Shown here piece by piece: positions 34,965 to 43,183 of a stretch of 50,109 nucleotides of DNA. The number at the start of each line of letters is the position of its first letter. The stretch's first letter is position 1. The stretch lies in contig DMYD01000009.1 of assembly GCA_003483745.1 (NCBI GenBank), positions 11,827 to 61,935 on the forward strand, given 5' to 3'. The position numbers and the translations under genes were made by a program. The stretch comes from Roseburia sp. Lineage in GTDB: Bacteria; Bacillota; Clostridia; Lachnospirales; Lachnospiraceae. Under the pieces are notes generated by a model. It ran no database searches and was not told where the DNA came from. It saw only the letters and a program-made list of their open reading frames with translations.

Positions 34965-35335
34965 TGGTCCACCTTCCCTTCTGCCAGATCATCCATACGT
35001 TCGACCAATTCCTTTTCTTTTACAGACAAAAAAAATAATTCTTCCACAATCTCATCAAATTCTGTCAATAACTCTTTCGCCCGCGCGTCCAAAACTTCTT
35101 TTCGTTCTGCAACAAAAGTTCCCTTTCCAGTGACCGTATAAATATAACCCTCACTTTCTAAATCCCGGTATGCTTTCTGGATCGTATTCGGGTTGATCGC
35201 AAGCTTTGCCGCAAGTTCCCGGACCGATGGCAGTTTTTCATCCGCAGAAAGAGAATTTGATATTACAAGTTTTCTGAGTCCATCCTTGATCTGTTCGTAG
35301 ATCGGCTTGGAATCACGATAATTTAACTGTATCAA
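34961..35335 (-). CDS. GntR-family repressor, YtrA-like
   Basis: A 124-residue short GntR regulator of the YtrA subfamily. The winged-helix DNA-binding domain covers residues 10-75 (IYEQIKDGLRK, LPSVRELAAKLAINPNTIQKAYRDLESEGYI) and only about 45 residues of coiled-coil-like dimerisation tail follow. The start codon is TTG at 35335, supported by AGGGGG seven bases upstream. First gene of the ABC exporter operon. An inverted repeat over the predicted transcription start (35359-35383) is the likely autoregulatory operator. Confidence 0.92.
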   Translation of the reverse strand: MIQLNYRDSKPIYEQIKDGLRKLVISNSLSADEKLPSVRELAAKLAINPNTIQKAYRDLESEGYIYTVTGKGTFVAERKEVLDARAKELLTEFDEIVEELFFLSVKEKELVERMDDLAEGKVDQ

Positions 35336-35358
35336 TCAGATACCCCCTGTCTGTACTA

Positions 35359-35383
35359 ACCGTACTATTTTCTATCATACGGT
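35359..35383. promoter_or_regulatory. Inverted-repeat operator of the YtrA-like repressor
   Basis: ACCGTA (35359-35364) and TACGGT (35378-35383) are perfect inverted arms 13 bases apart, with inner AT positions also symmetric. The site lies just downstream of the -10 box, covering the expected start of transcription, so bound repressor would block initiation. A further GTAC half-site flanks it at 35353-35356. Confidence 0.6.
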
Positions 35384-35384
35384 C

Positions 35385-35413
35385 AATATAACATGAGGCA
35401 CCTGCTGATACAA
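35385..35413 (-). promoter_or_regulatory. Promoter of the YtrA-like ABC operon
   Basis: TTGTAT (35408-35413) and TATATT (35385-35390) on the minus strand, spacer 17 bases; the start codon TTG is about 45 bases downstream of the expected start site. Confidence 0.6.
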
Positions 35414-35489
35414 TAAAGATAATCCTATGATATTATGAAGATTTTATGAAGCATGCTTAAGTTCCTGTAAAAATACACGGCCGCTTTTT

Positions 35490-36527
35490 CTAACCTAAAT
35501 AAGCTTTCAGTAACTCAAATGTGTTTTTCACACCGTCTTTATGGCTTCTCTCATATCCGTGGGAAGCATATACCCCTGCACCGATCAGTCCGTGGCGCAC
35601 ATCATAACCTGCCGTCAGTGCCACATCCGCATCCGAACCGTAGTATGGATAAACGTCTACTGCAAAATCAAGATCATTGTCTTTTGCCGCTTTGATCAAT
35701 CCTGTGACTACATCATAATTGTACGGTCCCCTGCTGTCTTTTGCACAGATGGATACCTGTGTTTCTTTGCAGGTCAGTCCGTCACCCACACATCCCATAT
35801 CCACAGAGATCACTTCCGTCACACCCTCCGGGATAGATGCAGCACCGCCATGTCCTACTTCCTCATAGACTGTGATATGCTGGTATACCATGCGCTCGGT
35901 TGTGATATTTTCTTCTTTTAAGTATTTTGCGTATCCAAGCAGGATACCGACGCTTAATTTATCATCCAGAAAACGGCTCTTGATATAACCTGTCTTTGTC
36001 ACCGTGGTACGTGGGTCAAAACATACAAAATCACCTGCCATAATGCCAAGTTTTTCTGTCTCTTCTCTGGAATCCGCTTTTTCATCGAGCACGATCTCCA
36101 TCTCATCCCAGCTTCGTTTGGTATCGCTGTAATCTCCGTTTACATGGACGGAGGCGTTTGAAAGCTGGCAGGTTCCCTCAAATGTACCCGAAAATCTGGT
36201 CGCCACACGACAGTTCTCTGCCTCCGCATTGTTGGCATTCATGCCGCCGATTGGAGATACTTTTAATCTTCCGTTTGGTTTGATTTCCGTTACGATCGCG
36301 CCAAGTGTGTCAATGTGCGCCTCTAACATCACGGCATCCTCTTTATTTTTACCCCCTAATGCAACAAGTACACCGCCCTTTACGGTAAGTTTTGGCTCAT
36401 ATCCTAATGCACGGTATTCGCCTAAGACATACTCTGCCACCTCTTTGGTATAGCCGGATGGACTGTCAATTTCAAGAATCTTTTTTGTTTCTTCCACGAT
36501 ATAATCAATATAATTTTTCTTTTCCAT
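35490..36527 (-). CDS. M42 family metallo-aminopeptidase
   Basis: A cytoplasmic dizinc aminopeptidase of about 345 residues (M42, glutamyl aminopeptidase/TET-like). The ATG at 36527 follows GGAG by six bases; the ATG at 36539 is inside that site. Metal and catalytic residues are visible in EAHIDTLG near 68, FLDDKLSVG near 180, and VYEEVGHGGA near 215, where the paired Glu are catalytic base and ligand. The HGYERSHKDG segment near the end supplies the last His. Such enzymes usually form dodecamers that trim peptides. Last gene of the lepB-rbgA-rnhB-pgeF run. Confidence 0.92.
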   Translation of the reverse strand: MEKKNYIDYIVEETKKILEIDSPSGYTKEVAEYVLGEYRALGYEPKLTVKGGVLVALGGKNKEDAVMLEAHIDTLGAIVTEIKPNGRLKVSPIGGMNANNAEAENCRVATRFSGTFEGTCQLSNASVHVNGDYSDTKRSWDEMEIVLDEKADSREETEKLGIMAGDFVCFDPRTTVTKTGYIKSRFLDDKLSVGILLGYAKYLKEENITTERMVYQHITVYEEVGHGGAASIPEGVTEVISVDMGCVGDGLTCKETQVSICAKDSRGPYNYDVVTGLIKAAKDNDLDFAVDVYPYYGSDADVALTAGYDVRHGLIGAGVYASHGYERSHKDGVKNTFELLKAYLG

Positions 36528-36571
36528 TTTAATCTCCATTCTTGCGCTGTTTTTATTTTATTTTTTACTTT

Positions 36572-37435
36572 TCATGATTCCCTCAGATATATAAATCCAC
36601 CAAGATTTCCCCGCTTACCATGACTTGCACGGTGGGAAAATAACAGATTTGGATTACAGCAGGTACAGATATTCGTGACGGCGATCTTTTCTTTTAACAC
36701 GCCAGCCTCCGTTAAGACAATCTCATTTGCTCTCCAAAGATCCAGCTGATATTTGCCATTTTTCTTATCGAGAAGAATTTCTTCTGAATGTCCTGGAAAT
36801 GCCTCTTTAAAAGCATCTGCAACGTCCACACTGACTTCATAACATTCCTGACAGATAGATGGACCAATGGCACAGACTAAATCTTTCGCCTCCGTACCAA
36901 ATTCACGGTTCATCGCTTCAACCGTGGCAGCCCCCATTTTCCCGGCAGTCCCCTTCCAGCCGGAATGGCTCATTCCGATTGCGCGATGAACGGGATCCAC
37001 AAAATATAACGGCACACAATCCGCATAAAACGTAGAAAGTACAATCCCCGGCTCATTGGTGATCAGACCATCGATATCCGTATAATCTCTATCTTTTACA
37101 ATGCCTTTTCCAGCATCCTCTGCCGTCACCCTGCGCACATTTGTCGTATGTGTCTGGTCCGTAAAAACAAACTTTGCTATATCTGTTTTCATTGCATCTG
37201 CAAGCCGCCTGAAATTTTCCCTTACGTCCGCTTCTTCATCCCCGCGTGTAAAACTTAAATTCAGGGATTCATAAATCCCTTTGCTTACACCGCCAATCCT
37301 TGTGGTAAAACAATGTTCTACGATGCCGGTCTGCTCGATCAGCGGATATTTAAGGAGCGGCAATGTACCACCCGCTCCATTTTCACACCATACTTCTTCT
37401 AACACAATATTGTTATTCTTCTTTTTAAAATTCAC
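36572..37435 (-). CDS. pgeF: PgeF/LACC1-family protein (YfiH-like)
   Basis: A 287-residue member of the multicopper-polyphenol-oxidase-like (DUF152/LACC1) family, with a GTG start at 37435 preceded by GGAAGGG. Metal-site residues are seen in TDQTHTTNVRRV near 95, FYADCVPLYFVD near 136 and GMSHSGWKGTAGK near 153. Members have purine nucleoside phosphorylase/adenosine deaminase activity, and PgeF in E. coli edits mis-incorporated L-Ser in peptidoglycan. Which role holds here cannot be read from sequence. It follows yraN after 24 bases. Confidence 0.9.
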   Translation of the reverse strand: MNFKKKNNNIVLEEVWCENGAGGTLPLLKYPLIEQTGIVEHCFTTRIGGVSKGIYESLNLSFTRGDEEADVRENFRRLADAMKTDIAKFVFTDQTHTTNVRRVTAEDAGKGIVKDRDYTDIDGLITNEPGIVLSTFYADCVPLYFVDPVHRAIGMSHSGWKGTAGKMGAATVEAMNREFGTEAKDLVCAIGPSICQECYEVSVDVADAFKEAFPGHSEEILLDKKNGKYQLDLWRANEIVLTEAGVLKEKIAVTNICTCCNPNLLFSHRASHGKRGNLGGFIYLRES

Positions 37436-37459
37436 ACTGTTACCCTTCCTGTTTCACTT

Positions 37460-37804
37460 CTAAAAATATCCCTGATACTCAAATGCATTTTTTATGATTT
37501 CAACTCCGCTGCAAGACACAGCCGCAACATCAAAACGACACGGTCTATCCGTTTTGCACCCATGTGTCAGCAGATAATACGATGCGACTTTGCTGATCGT
37601 ACGCTGCTTTTTAGGTGTCACTGCCTCCGCCGGATGTCCACACTTACCGTCTCTGCGGTATTTTACCTCAACAAACACAAGGTATCCTTTATCTTTTGCA
37701 ATAATGTCGATTTCTCCCATACGGCAGCGGAAATTATATTGCAGGATCTCATATCCTTCGGTTTTTAAATATTCCCCCACCTGTTTCTCATATGCAGTCC
37801 CCAC
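37460..37804 (-). CDS. YraN family protein (endonuclease-like fold)
   Basis: A 114-residue UPF0102/YraN protein with a restriction-endonuclease-like core: the GEIDIIAKDKGYLVFVEVKYR block near residues 27-47 contains the D-EVK motif. Biochemical role unproven. The only usable start is GTG at 37804, yet the five codons before it (GTA AAC AGG CGT GCA) look like the usual N-terminus of the family with GTA in place of ATG. So either the protein is slightly shorter than usual or its start has decayed. Beside pgeF and after the FlhB-like gene. Confidence 0.85.
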   Translation of the reverse strand: MGTAYEKQVGEYLKTEGYEILQYNFRCRMGEIDIIAKDKGYLVFVEVKYRRDGKCGHPAEAVTPKKQRTISKVASYYLLTHGCKTDRPCRFDVAAVSCSGVEIIKNAFEYQGYF

Positions 37805-37892
37805 TGCACGCCTGTTTACATTCCCCGTATTTTTTCCCCCGTTTTTTTACTATTTTATTTTACATTTCACATCCTGTAAAAACAAGACCTGA

Positions 37893-38207
37893 TCATAACA
37901 GTCCTGCCTTACTTAATTTGGCTTTCATTTTGTCCATATCATCCACAAATACCAGAATCTCCGCTACAACATCGTAAAGTTCCGGCGGTATCGTATCTCC
38001 GATTTGAAGTTTTGAGAGTGTTTCCGCTAATTTATTATCCTGATAAAACGGTACGTCGTTCTCTTTTGCCTTTTCAATGATACGCTCTGCGACTTCTCCT
38101 TTTCCTGCTGCTAAGATCTTCGGTGCCGCATCCCCAGGCTCGTATGCAACCGCTACTGCAGTTTTTTGTTTTTTTTCCTGTTCCTTGTTTTTTCCATCAA
38201 ACCACAT
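37893..38207 (-). CDS. FlhB C-terminal-domain-like protein (YlqH-like)
   Basis: A soluble protein of 104 residues resembling only the cytoplasmic domain of flagellar export protein FlhB (type III secretion substrate switch), as in Bacillus YlqH. Start at 38207 with AGGAGG five bases upstream. AVAVAYEPGDAAPKILAAG and AKENDVPFYQDNKLAETLSKLQIGDTIPPELYDVVAEIL align in style with FlhB, but the NPTH self-cleavage motif is replaced by EPGD, so it cannot autocleave in the normal way. It overlaps nothing and sits 18 bases after the FliK-like gene. Role unknown; a link with flagellar export is inference. Confidence 0.88.
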   Translation of the reverse strand: MWFDGKNKEQEKKQKTAVAVAYEPGDAAPKILAAGKGEVAERIIEKAKENDVPFYQDNKLAETLSKLQIGDTIPPELYDVVAEILVFVDDMDKMKAKLSKAGLL

Positions 38208-38225
38208 AACTGCCTCCTGCACTTT

Positions 38226-40142
38226 CTACGCACGCACATCAAAAGAATACCTGTGGACCGTTCCTGCCTGTGGCATATCGTGCTGTAGAAAATCTTCCAC
38301 AAATTCGACCTTTTTTTCTTCCTTTGACATCGTAATACTGCATCGGTATCCCTTCTGTGCCAGCCTCTTTTCCAGAACCGGAAGATGCTTTTCGATCAGA
38401 TCATAAGAAGCGTCATCCGCAATGTAAAAATTCGTCTTTACATTTTTATCCTTCATACGTATGGAAACATCCGTGGAGCCTAAGTGATCAAGATCTAAAT
38501 GTAAAAATGCAGTCAGTTCCGCTTCCGGATCGTTCAGATTCTTTTTGTTTGTATACACATACAAATCTCCCGACGCATTCTGCCCGGACAATTTGAGTGG
38601 AAGCTGCACATAGGTGTAAACCTGGTTAATCTGATTCATAAACTCCACATTGCTGCGGATATCTGCCGCTGTCTGCACGAATGAATTCTGCGTAACCCCT
38701 GCAGCTTTCATAACATTTTCCATCTGTTTCATCTGGTGATCGAGCCGCTCATAAAGATCGCTTACTTTTGACGCTTCTTTTAACTGTTGCGGTTCAAGCA
38801 GCCACTGTTTTTCGGCACGGTTCTTTAAAATCGCTCCAAATTCCTTACTTGCAAACAGTTTTGTCATTCCGGCAAACCCATACTCCTGATTCTGTTTTAA
38901 CGCATCCCGCAGTGTATTTAAAAAATCTTCCGCCGTCATAGACTGCTTTAAATTCACTTCCGGTTCTGTAACTGTCTGTGCTAATTCTAATGCCTTCCTG
39001 CCTGCATCATCCCCAGACATTGTATCCACAAATACATCTTCCGCTTCCTGCATTTCAAAAAGATCTGTATTGCCTGTCAGCGTGGGTATATTTTGTAATA
39101 ACCGTTTTAAATGATCCAGTCCGTTATTATCTAAAATCTGCTCTAACGTGTCCGTCTGCACCGGTACCTTCTGCACCATTGCATTTTCCACCGGCTGTTC
39201 TCTCATAATATTTTCCGGGTTTTCTGCGCCGCTGCCAGCTGTGACAGTATCCTGTTTTTCTCCAGCTGCCCCCATGGAAAGCAGTTCTTTCGTATTCTGC
39301 TGCTGTACCTGTTCCTGTACCCGTTCCTGCACCTGTTCCGCTGCTGTTCCATCCTTAATCTGCGGTGCAGCTGTTTCCACCTGCACATTTCCGCCGGCAT
39401 TTACCGTTGTTTCCCCATTCTGCTGCATGATGCCTTCTGTCTGTGCAACTGTATCTCCATCACCGTTTAAAATATCTAAAACTTTTCCATATAATTCAAA
39501 GGACTGTTCATCTCCTAAATCCGCATCTCCGAGAAGCCGTCCGAGCTGATTCATTGCAAGATCCATTTCATCTACGATCGCATGCTGATCCACCATATAA
39601 TTTTCAAATTGTGACGCCATTTCTACACTGACCGGCAGCCCGATCTTTGTCATCAGAACTGCTGTGTTTACATTGACGTTCGGATTGCTTCCTATCACTC
39701 TTCCCATATCAAGAATGCTCTGTTTGCTGATTGACATCTGTTCTTTCATCATGGAATCCACCATCGTGATATTCCGCTCTGTCGCTGGAACTCCGGCGGC
39801 GGTCAGCGCATTTAACAAAATCGGATTATTGATATTACCTGCCTGAACATAAGGACGAAGTGCGATCGTTGTTCCATCATTGGATCGAACCTGAAAAAAC
39901 ATGGACTCACCCGGCTGAATGGATACTTTTCCATCAAGCCTTGCCGTGATTGTCTGCCCATTTCCAAGTGCTAAAACAACCTTGCCGTTTTTGACACTGT
40001 TGACCGTTCCCTCAAACGTGCTTCCCGGCTCTAATTCCTGCATAGATGACACAAGCTTCTGTGTTCCCTGTGCACTCATTAGTTCCTCTGTTCCATTTTT
40101 GACATTCTGACTGTACTGTCCCAACATATCTCTGATCTGCAT
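38226..40142 (-). CDS. FliK-like flagellar hook-length-control family protein (YlqG-like)
   Basis: A 638-residue cytoplasmic/exported-type protein with three parts. Residues 1-110 form a small beta domain (GSTFEGTVNSVKNGKVVLALG). About 230-350 is a Gln/Glu/Thr-rich low-complexity linker (QVQERVQEQVQQQN). The C-terminal 130 residues (YVQLPLKLSGQNASGDLYVYT to RCSITMSKEEKKVEF) resemble the FliK C-terminal hook domain. Its place between rnhB and the FlhB-like gene mirrors rnhB-ylqG-ylqH of Bacillus. FliK and FlhB are natural partners, so this may be a degenerate export-switch pair. Real flagellar function is unproven. Confidence 0.82.
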   Translation of the reverse strand: MQIRDMLGQYSQNVKNGTEELMSAQGTQKLVSSMQELEPGSTFEGTVNSVKNGKVVLALGNGQTITARLDGKVSIQPGESMFFQVRSNDGTTIALRPYVQAGNINNPILLNALTAAGVPATERNITMVDSMMKEQMSISKQSILDMGRVIGSNPNVNVNTAVLMTKIGLPVSVEMASQFENYMVDQHAIVDEMDLAMNQLGRLLGDADLGDEQSFELYGKVLDILNGDGDTVAQTEGIMQQNGETTVNAGGNVQVETAAPQIKDGTAAEQVQERVQEQVQQQNTKELLSMGAAGEKQDTVTAGSGAENPENIMREQPVENAMVQKVPVQTDTLEQILDNNGLDHLKRLLQNIPTLTGNTDLFEMQEAEDVFVDTMSGDDAGRKALELAQTVTEPEVNLKQSMTAEDFLNTLRDALKQNQEYGFAGMTKLFASKEFGAILKNRAEKQWLLEPQQLKEASKVSDLYERLDHQMKQMENVMKAAGVTQNSFVQTAADIRSNVEFMNQINQVYTYVQLPLKLSGQNASGDLYVYTNKKNLNDPEAELTAFLHLDLDHLGSTDVSIRMKDKNVKTNFYIADDASYDLIEKHLPVLEKRLAQKGYRCSITMSKEEKKVEFVEDFLQHDMPQAGTVHRYSFDVRA

Positions 40143-40172
40143 AACAACCCCTCATTCCAAAAGTCTGGCACT

Positions 40173-40940
40173 TTATTCGTCTATAAAATTATGGATAAAA
40201 CTTTTGCGGTGGATCGGGGATGCGCCATATTTCTTTAATGCCGCAATGTGCTCTGCTGAACCATAGCCTTTGTTTGATGCAAACCCATACTCCGGCAGGA
40301 TCTGATCATATTCCACCATCAGTCTGTCCCTGGTCACCTTTGCAATAATGCTTGCAGCACCAATCGAAATGCTTTTTGCATCTCCTTTGATGATTGGCAC
40401 CTGTGGAATTGTAACTTCCGGTATCGTCACCGCATCATTTAATAATATATCGGGTGACGGGTTTAATTTACTTATAGCCTCACGCATCGCTTCATAAGTT
40501 GCCTGTAAAATATTGATCTCATCGATCCTCTGCGGGGATACCATACCGATCCCGGTTGCAACAGCTTTGTCCATGATCTCATCGTAAAGTTCTTCCCGCT
40601 TTGCAGCCGTAAGTTTCTTAGAGTCATTGATATATAAGATATCGCAATCTTTTGGCAGAATCACTGCGCCTGCGACAACAGGACCAGCAAGCGGTCCTCG
40701 TCCCACTTCATCAATCCCACAGATATAGGTGTACTGACCATATTTTCGTTCGTATTCCTGCAGTTTCCAGATTCTTTTTCGTTCTTCCTCTAATTTCTGC
40801 AGTCTTTTTTTTGCCTGCTCTACAAGTTTTATGACACCACTTCTCTCATCTGACTCATATGCCATAATAAAAGAAGGCAGCATTGCTTCCGTTGCCGCCT
40901 TTAATTCCTCTTTGATCTGTCCTATTTTTCGTTCTTCCAT
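40173..40940 (-). CDS. rnhB: Ribonuclease HII
   Basis: Ribonuclease HII removes ribonucleotides from DNA and RNA of RNA-DNA hybrids. About 255 residues from the ATG at 40940, which has GGAAG eight bases upstream. An ATG at 40955 has none. The first 65 residues are a Lys/Glu-rich helical extension (DUF3168-free, seen in Firmicute RNase HII). The catalytic core starts at CGIDEVGRGPLAGPVVAGA, with acidic residues in INDSKKL and LLNDAV as needed for the D-E-D-D metal site. 55 bases before it ends lies the FliK-like gene; 70 bases upstream is lepB. Confidence 0.95.
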   Translation of the reverse strand: MEERKIGQIKEELKAATEAMLPSFIMAYESDERSGVIKLVEQAKKRLQKLEEERKRIWKLQEYERKYGQYTYICGIDEVGRGPLAGPVVAGAVILPKDCDILYINDSKKLTAAKREELYDEIMDKAVATGIGMVSPQRIDEINILQATYEAMREAISKLNPSPDILLNDAVTIPEVTIPQVPIIKGDAKSISIGAASIIAKVTRDRLMVEYDQILPEYGFASNKGYGSAEHIAALKKYGASPIHRKSFIHNFIDE

Positions 40941-41010
40941 CTCTGACACTTCCATTTCTGCTGTCTGTATTTTTTACAATAGACTACACCTTCCGCAGGC
41001 AGATCTATTG

Positions 41011-41550
41011 TCATGAGCCGTGTTTTAAAAAGCCGATCTCATCAAACGGGTAAATACGAAGCCATGCCCGTCCCATGATCCTTTCTCCCACAATCGGTCC
41101 CACTTCCGCCATACGGCTGTCCATGCTGTCGTTGCGGTTATCACCCAGTACAAAATATTCATCTGCGCCAAGTTCTATCCCATCTTTTGCCAGTCCGGGA
41201 TCCTGTATCACTTCTTTTCCGTATGATTCGGACAGCTTTTCGCCATCGATATAAATAGATCCATCCTCATCGATCCGTACATTTTCTCCCGGCAATCCAA
41301 TGATCCGTTTGATAAAATATCTGCCATCTCCCTGTGGAAACACAATAATATCAAATCTGTCCGGATTCCTAAAACGATAGGACAGCTTATCCACGATCAG
41401 ATTATCCCCATCCGAAAGTGTCGGCTGCATGGAAACACCATTTACAACCGTGCGCTGTCCTACAAAGTGAATAATCAAAAATGTAATTCCCGCCACCAGT
41501 GCAAAATACAGAATCATTTCCAATACTGCCCTGATATCCGTCTTTCTCAC
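41011..41550 (-). CDS. lepB: Type I signal peptidase
   Basis: A 179-residue membrane protease that removes signal peptides. One N-terminal helix spans residues 8-28, followed by the Ser nucleophile in VNGVSMQPTLSDGD near 39, the Lys general base in YFIKRIIGLPGENV near 77 and the box E GDNRNDSMDSR near 143. Its GTG start shares four bases with the rbgA stop (GTGA). A second signal peptidase gene lies on the other side of rbgA (42463-43047). The two differ in detail and may have different substrates. Confidence 0.95.
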   Translation of the reverse strand: MRKTDIRAVLEMILYFALVAGITFLIIHFVGQRTVVNGVSMQPTLSDGDNLIVDKLSYRFRNPDRFDIIVFPQGDGRYFIKRIIGLPGENVRIDEDGSIYIDGEKLSESYGKEVIQDPGLAKDGIELGADEYFVLGDNRNDSMDSRMAEVGPIVGERIMGRAWLRIYPFDEIGFLKHGS

Positions 41551-42410
41551 CTGTCACTATCCTCCTGCATTTTCGGACGTTCCAGCGTAATCTGCCCTAG
41601 TTTTCCACTCCGGAATTCATCAATCAAAAGCGCTGCAGCCTTGCTATAATCTAATTCTCCGCCCTTTGAAATACATTTTCTGTTTTCTGCAATCTGACCT
41701 AAAATCACCGGCGGCTCTGCATCTTCCTGCACATCATAGCGTTCATGAAGTACCGTTGGATAATCACTTAACAGTATTTTTATCAGTTCTAATGACAATT
41801 CATCAATATTTAAAATCTCATCTTTTATTGCACCGATCAGCGCTAAATAAAGACCGACTCTCTGGTCTTCAAATTTCGGCCAGAGAATTCCAGGGGTATC
41901 TAACAGTTCCACATTTTTATTGAGTCTGATCCACTGTTTTCCTTTCGTCACACCCGGTTTATTTCCTGTCTTCGCACAGGCCTTTCCTGCATAGGAATTA
42001 ATAAATGTTGACTTTCCTACATTTGGAATACCAACGACCATTGCACGCACCGGACGATTTTTGATTCCCCTTTTCCGGTCACGTTCAATTTTTTCTTTGC
42101 AGGCTTCCATCACAACATTTGTGACATCTTTCATCCCTGCCTTGCTCCTCGCGTCCAGACAGACAACAAAATAACCTTTTTCACGGAAGAAATCCGACCA
42201 CTCACGGTTTCTTCTCGTATCTGACAGATCCGATTTGTTCATCAGGATCAGTCTTGCCTTATTTTTTCCAAGTTCATCAATGTCCGGATTACGGCTTGCG
42301 AGTGGGATTCTTGCATCCACCAGTTCAATCACTAAATCGATCAGTTTTATATCTTCCTGCATCTGACGTTTTGCTTTCGTCATATGCCCAGGATACCATT
42401 GAAATTGCAT
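41547..42410 (-). CDS. rbgA: Ribosome biogenesis GTPase RbgA (YlqF)
   Basis: A circularly permuted GTPase of about 287 residues that matures the 50S subunit. The G motifs come in the permuted order: NKSDL near residue 59 (G4), then GIPNVGKSTFIN near 125 (G1), and DTPGIL near 170 (G3). The N-terminal MQFQWYPGHMTKAKRQ is diagnostic. I chose the ATG at 42410, with GGAGGAAG upstream; 42422 would add four residues inside that site. Overlaps lepB by four bases. Confidence 0.96.
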   Translation of the reverse strand: MQFQWYPGHMTKAKRQMQEDIKLIDLVIELVDARIPLASRNPDIDELGKNKARLILMNKSDLSDTRRNREWSDFFREKGYFVVCLDARSKAGMKDVTNVVMEACKEKIERDRKRGIKNRPVRAMVVGIPNVGKSTFINSYAGKACAKTGNKPGVTKGKQWIRLNKNVELLDTPGILWPKFEDQRVGLYLALIGAIKDEILNIDELSLELIKILLSDYPTVLHERYDVQEDAEPPVILGQIAENRKCISKGGELDYSKAAALLIDEFRSGKLGQITLERPKMQEDSDR

Positions 42411-42462
42411 ATCTTCCTCCATTCTTATGCGTGAAAATAAAATTTTTCACATCTGTATGTTT

Positions 42463-43047
42463 TTACAGAAATCCAAGATCCGAAAACGGTGCGATCCGAA
42501 ACCATGCTTTTCCTATAATATAATCTTTTTTGATATTTCCGATGTTCGCATAGCGGCTGTCCTCACTATTATTGCGATTATCTCCCAGGACAAAATATTC
42601 ATCCGCACCAAGTGTAATTTCCTCTGCCGCTAAACCTGCATCTTCAATAGACGACACATCCGTCTCCTCATCAAATGCTTTTCCGTTAACATATACCGCT
42701 CCATTTTTAATCTGCACGGTATCTCCCGGAACACCTATGACACGTTTTACATAATAATGCGATTTTTCATTCCCATTTGGCAAAAATACAATAATATCAT
42801 TTGTTTTCGGATCTGTTACTTTATAAACAAAACGGTTTACCAGAATCTGGTCTCCACCATTTAATGTCTTAGACATCGACTGTCCCACCACACTTGTCCG
42901 AAGTCCGATAAAATAAACAAACGTAAATGCTATGAGTAACGTGAGTGCTATTTCGACTGTCCACGACAGGACTTCTTTTACCACTGCAAAATTGATTTTT
43001 TTCTTTCGTCTTCCAAAGTTTAACCCACTTTTTCTTCGTCTTACCAC
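42463..43047 (-). CDS. lepB: Type I signal peptidase (second copy)
   Basis: A second signal peptidase, about 194 residues. The N-terminus is very basic (VRRRKSGLNFGRRKKK), then one membrane helix (residues 30-55), the nucleophile Ser in VVGQSMSKTLNGGD, the base Lys in YYVKRVIGVPGDTV and the conserved GDNRNNSEDSR box. Start is uncertain: GTG at 43047 has AAAGGA eight bases upstream, while TTG at 43065 is in frame without a clear site. First gene of the operon that continues with rbgA, lepB, rnhB. Fixed positive N-terminus suggests N-in orientation. Confidence 0.93.
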   Translation of the reverse strand: MVRRRKSGLNFGRRKKKINFAVVKEVLSWTVEIALTLLIAFTFVYFIGLRTSVVGQSMSKTLNGGDQILVNRFVYKVTDPKTNDIIVFLPNGNEKSHYYVKRVIGVPGDTVQIKNGAVYVNGKAFDEETDVSSIEDAGLAAEEITLGADEYFVLGDNRNNSEDSRYANIGNIKKDYIIGKAWFRIAPFSDLGFL

Positions 43048-43133
43048 ATCCGTTTTCCTTTCCAAAAGAAGTACCTATATACTTTATCACAAAATACTAC
43101 ACTTCGTAAACCATATCCATGGAGAATAAAGAA

Positions 43134-43178
43134 TAAAAAAATGCCCCGCTGTGTTTCCACCTGCAGGGCAGCTTTTTT
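43134..43178 (-). terminator. Intrinsic terminator of trpS
   Basis: TGCCCCGCT (43142-43150) pairs with AGCTGCCCTGCA's complement (GCAGGGCA, 43163-43170), with A's on the left that form a seven-U tail in the minus-strand RNA. It is immediately past the trpS stop at 43184. Confidence 0.8.
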
Positions 43179-43183
43179 ACTTT

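Noticed and set aside
39148..39549. 133-codon plus-strand frame rich in Cys, Ser and Pro
   Set aside because: Antisense to the Gln/Glu-rich linker of the FliK-like gene, an obvious shadow of low-complexity sequence.
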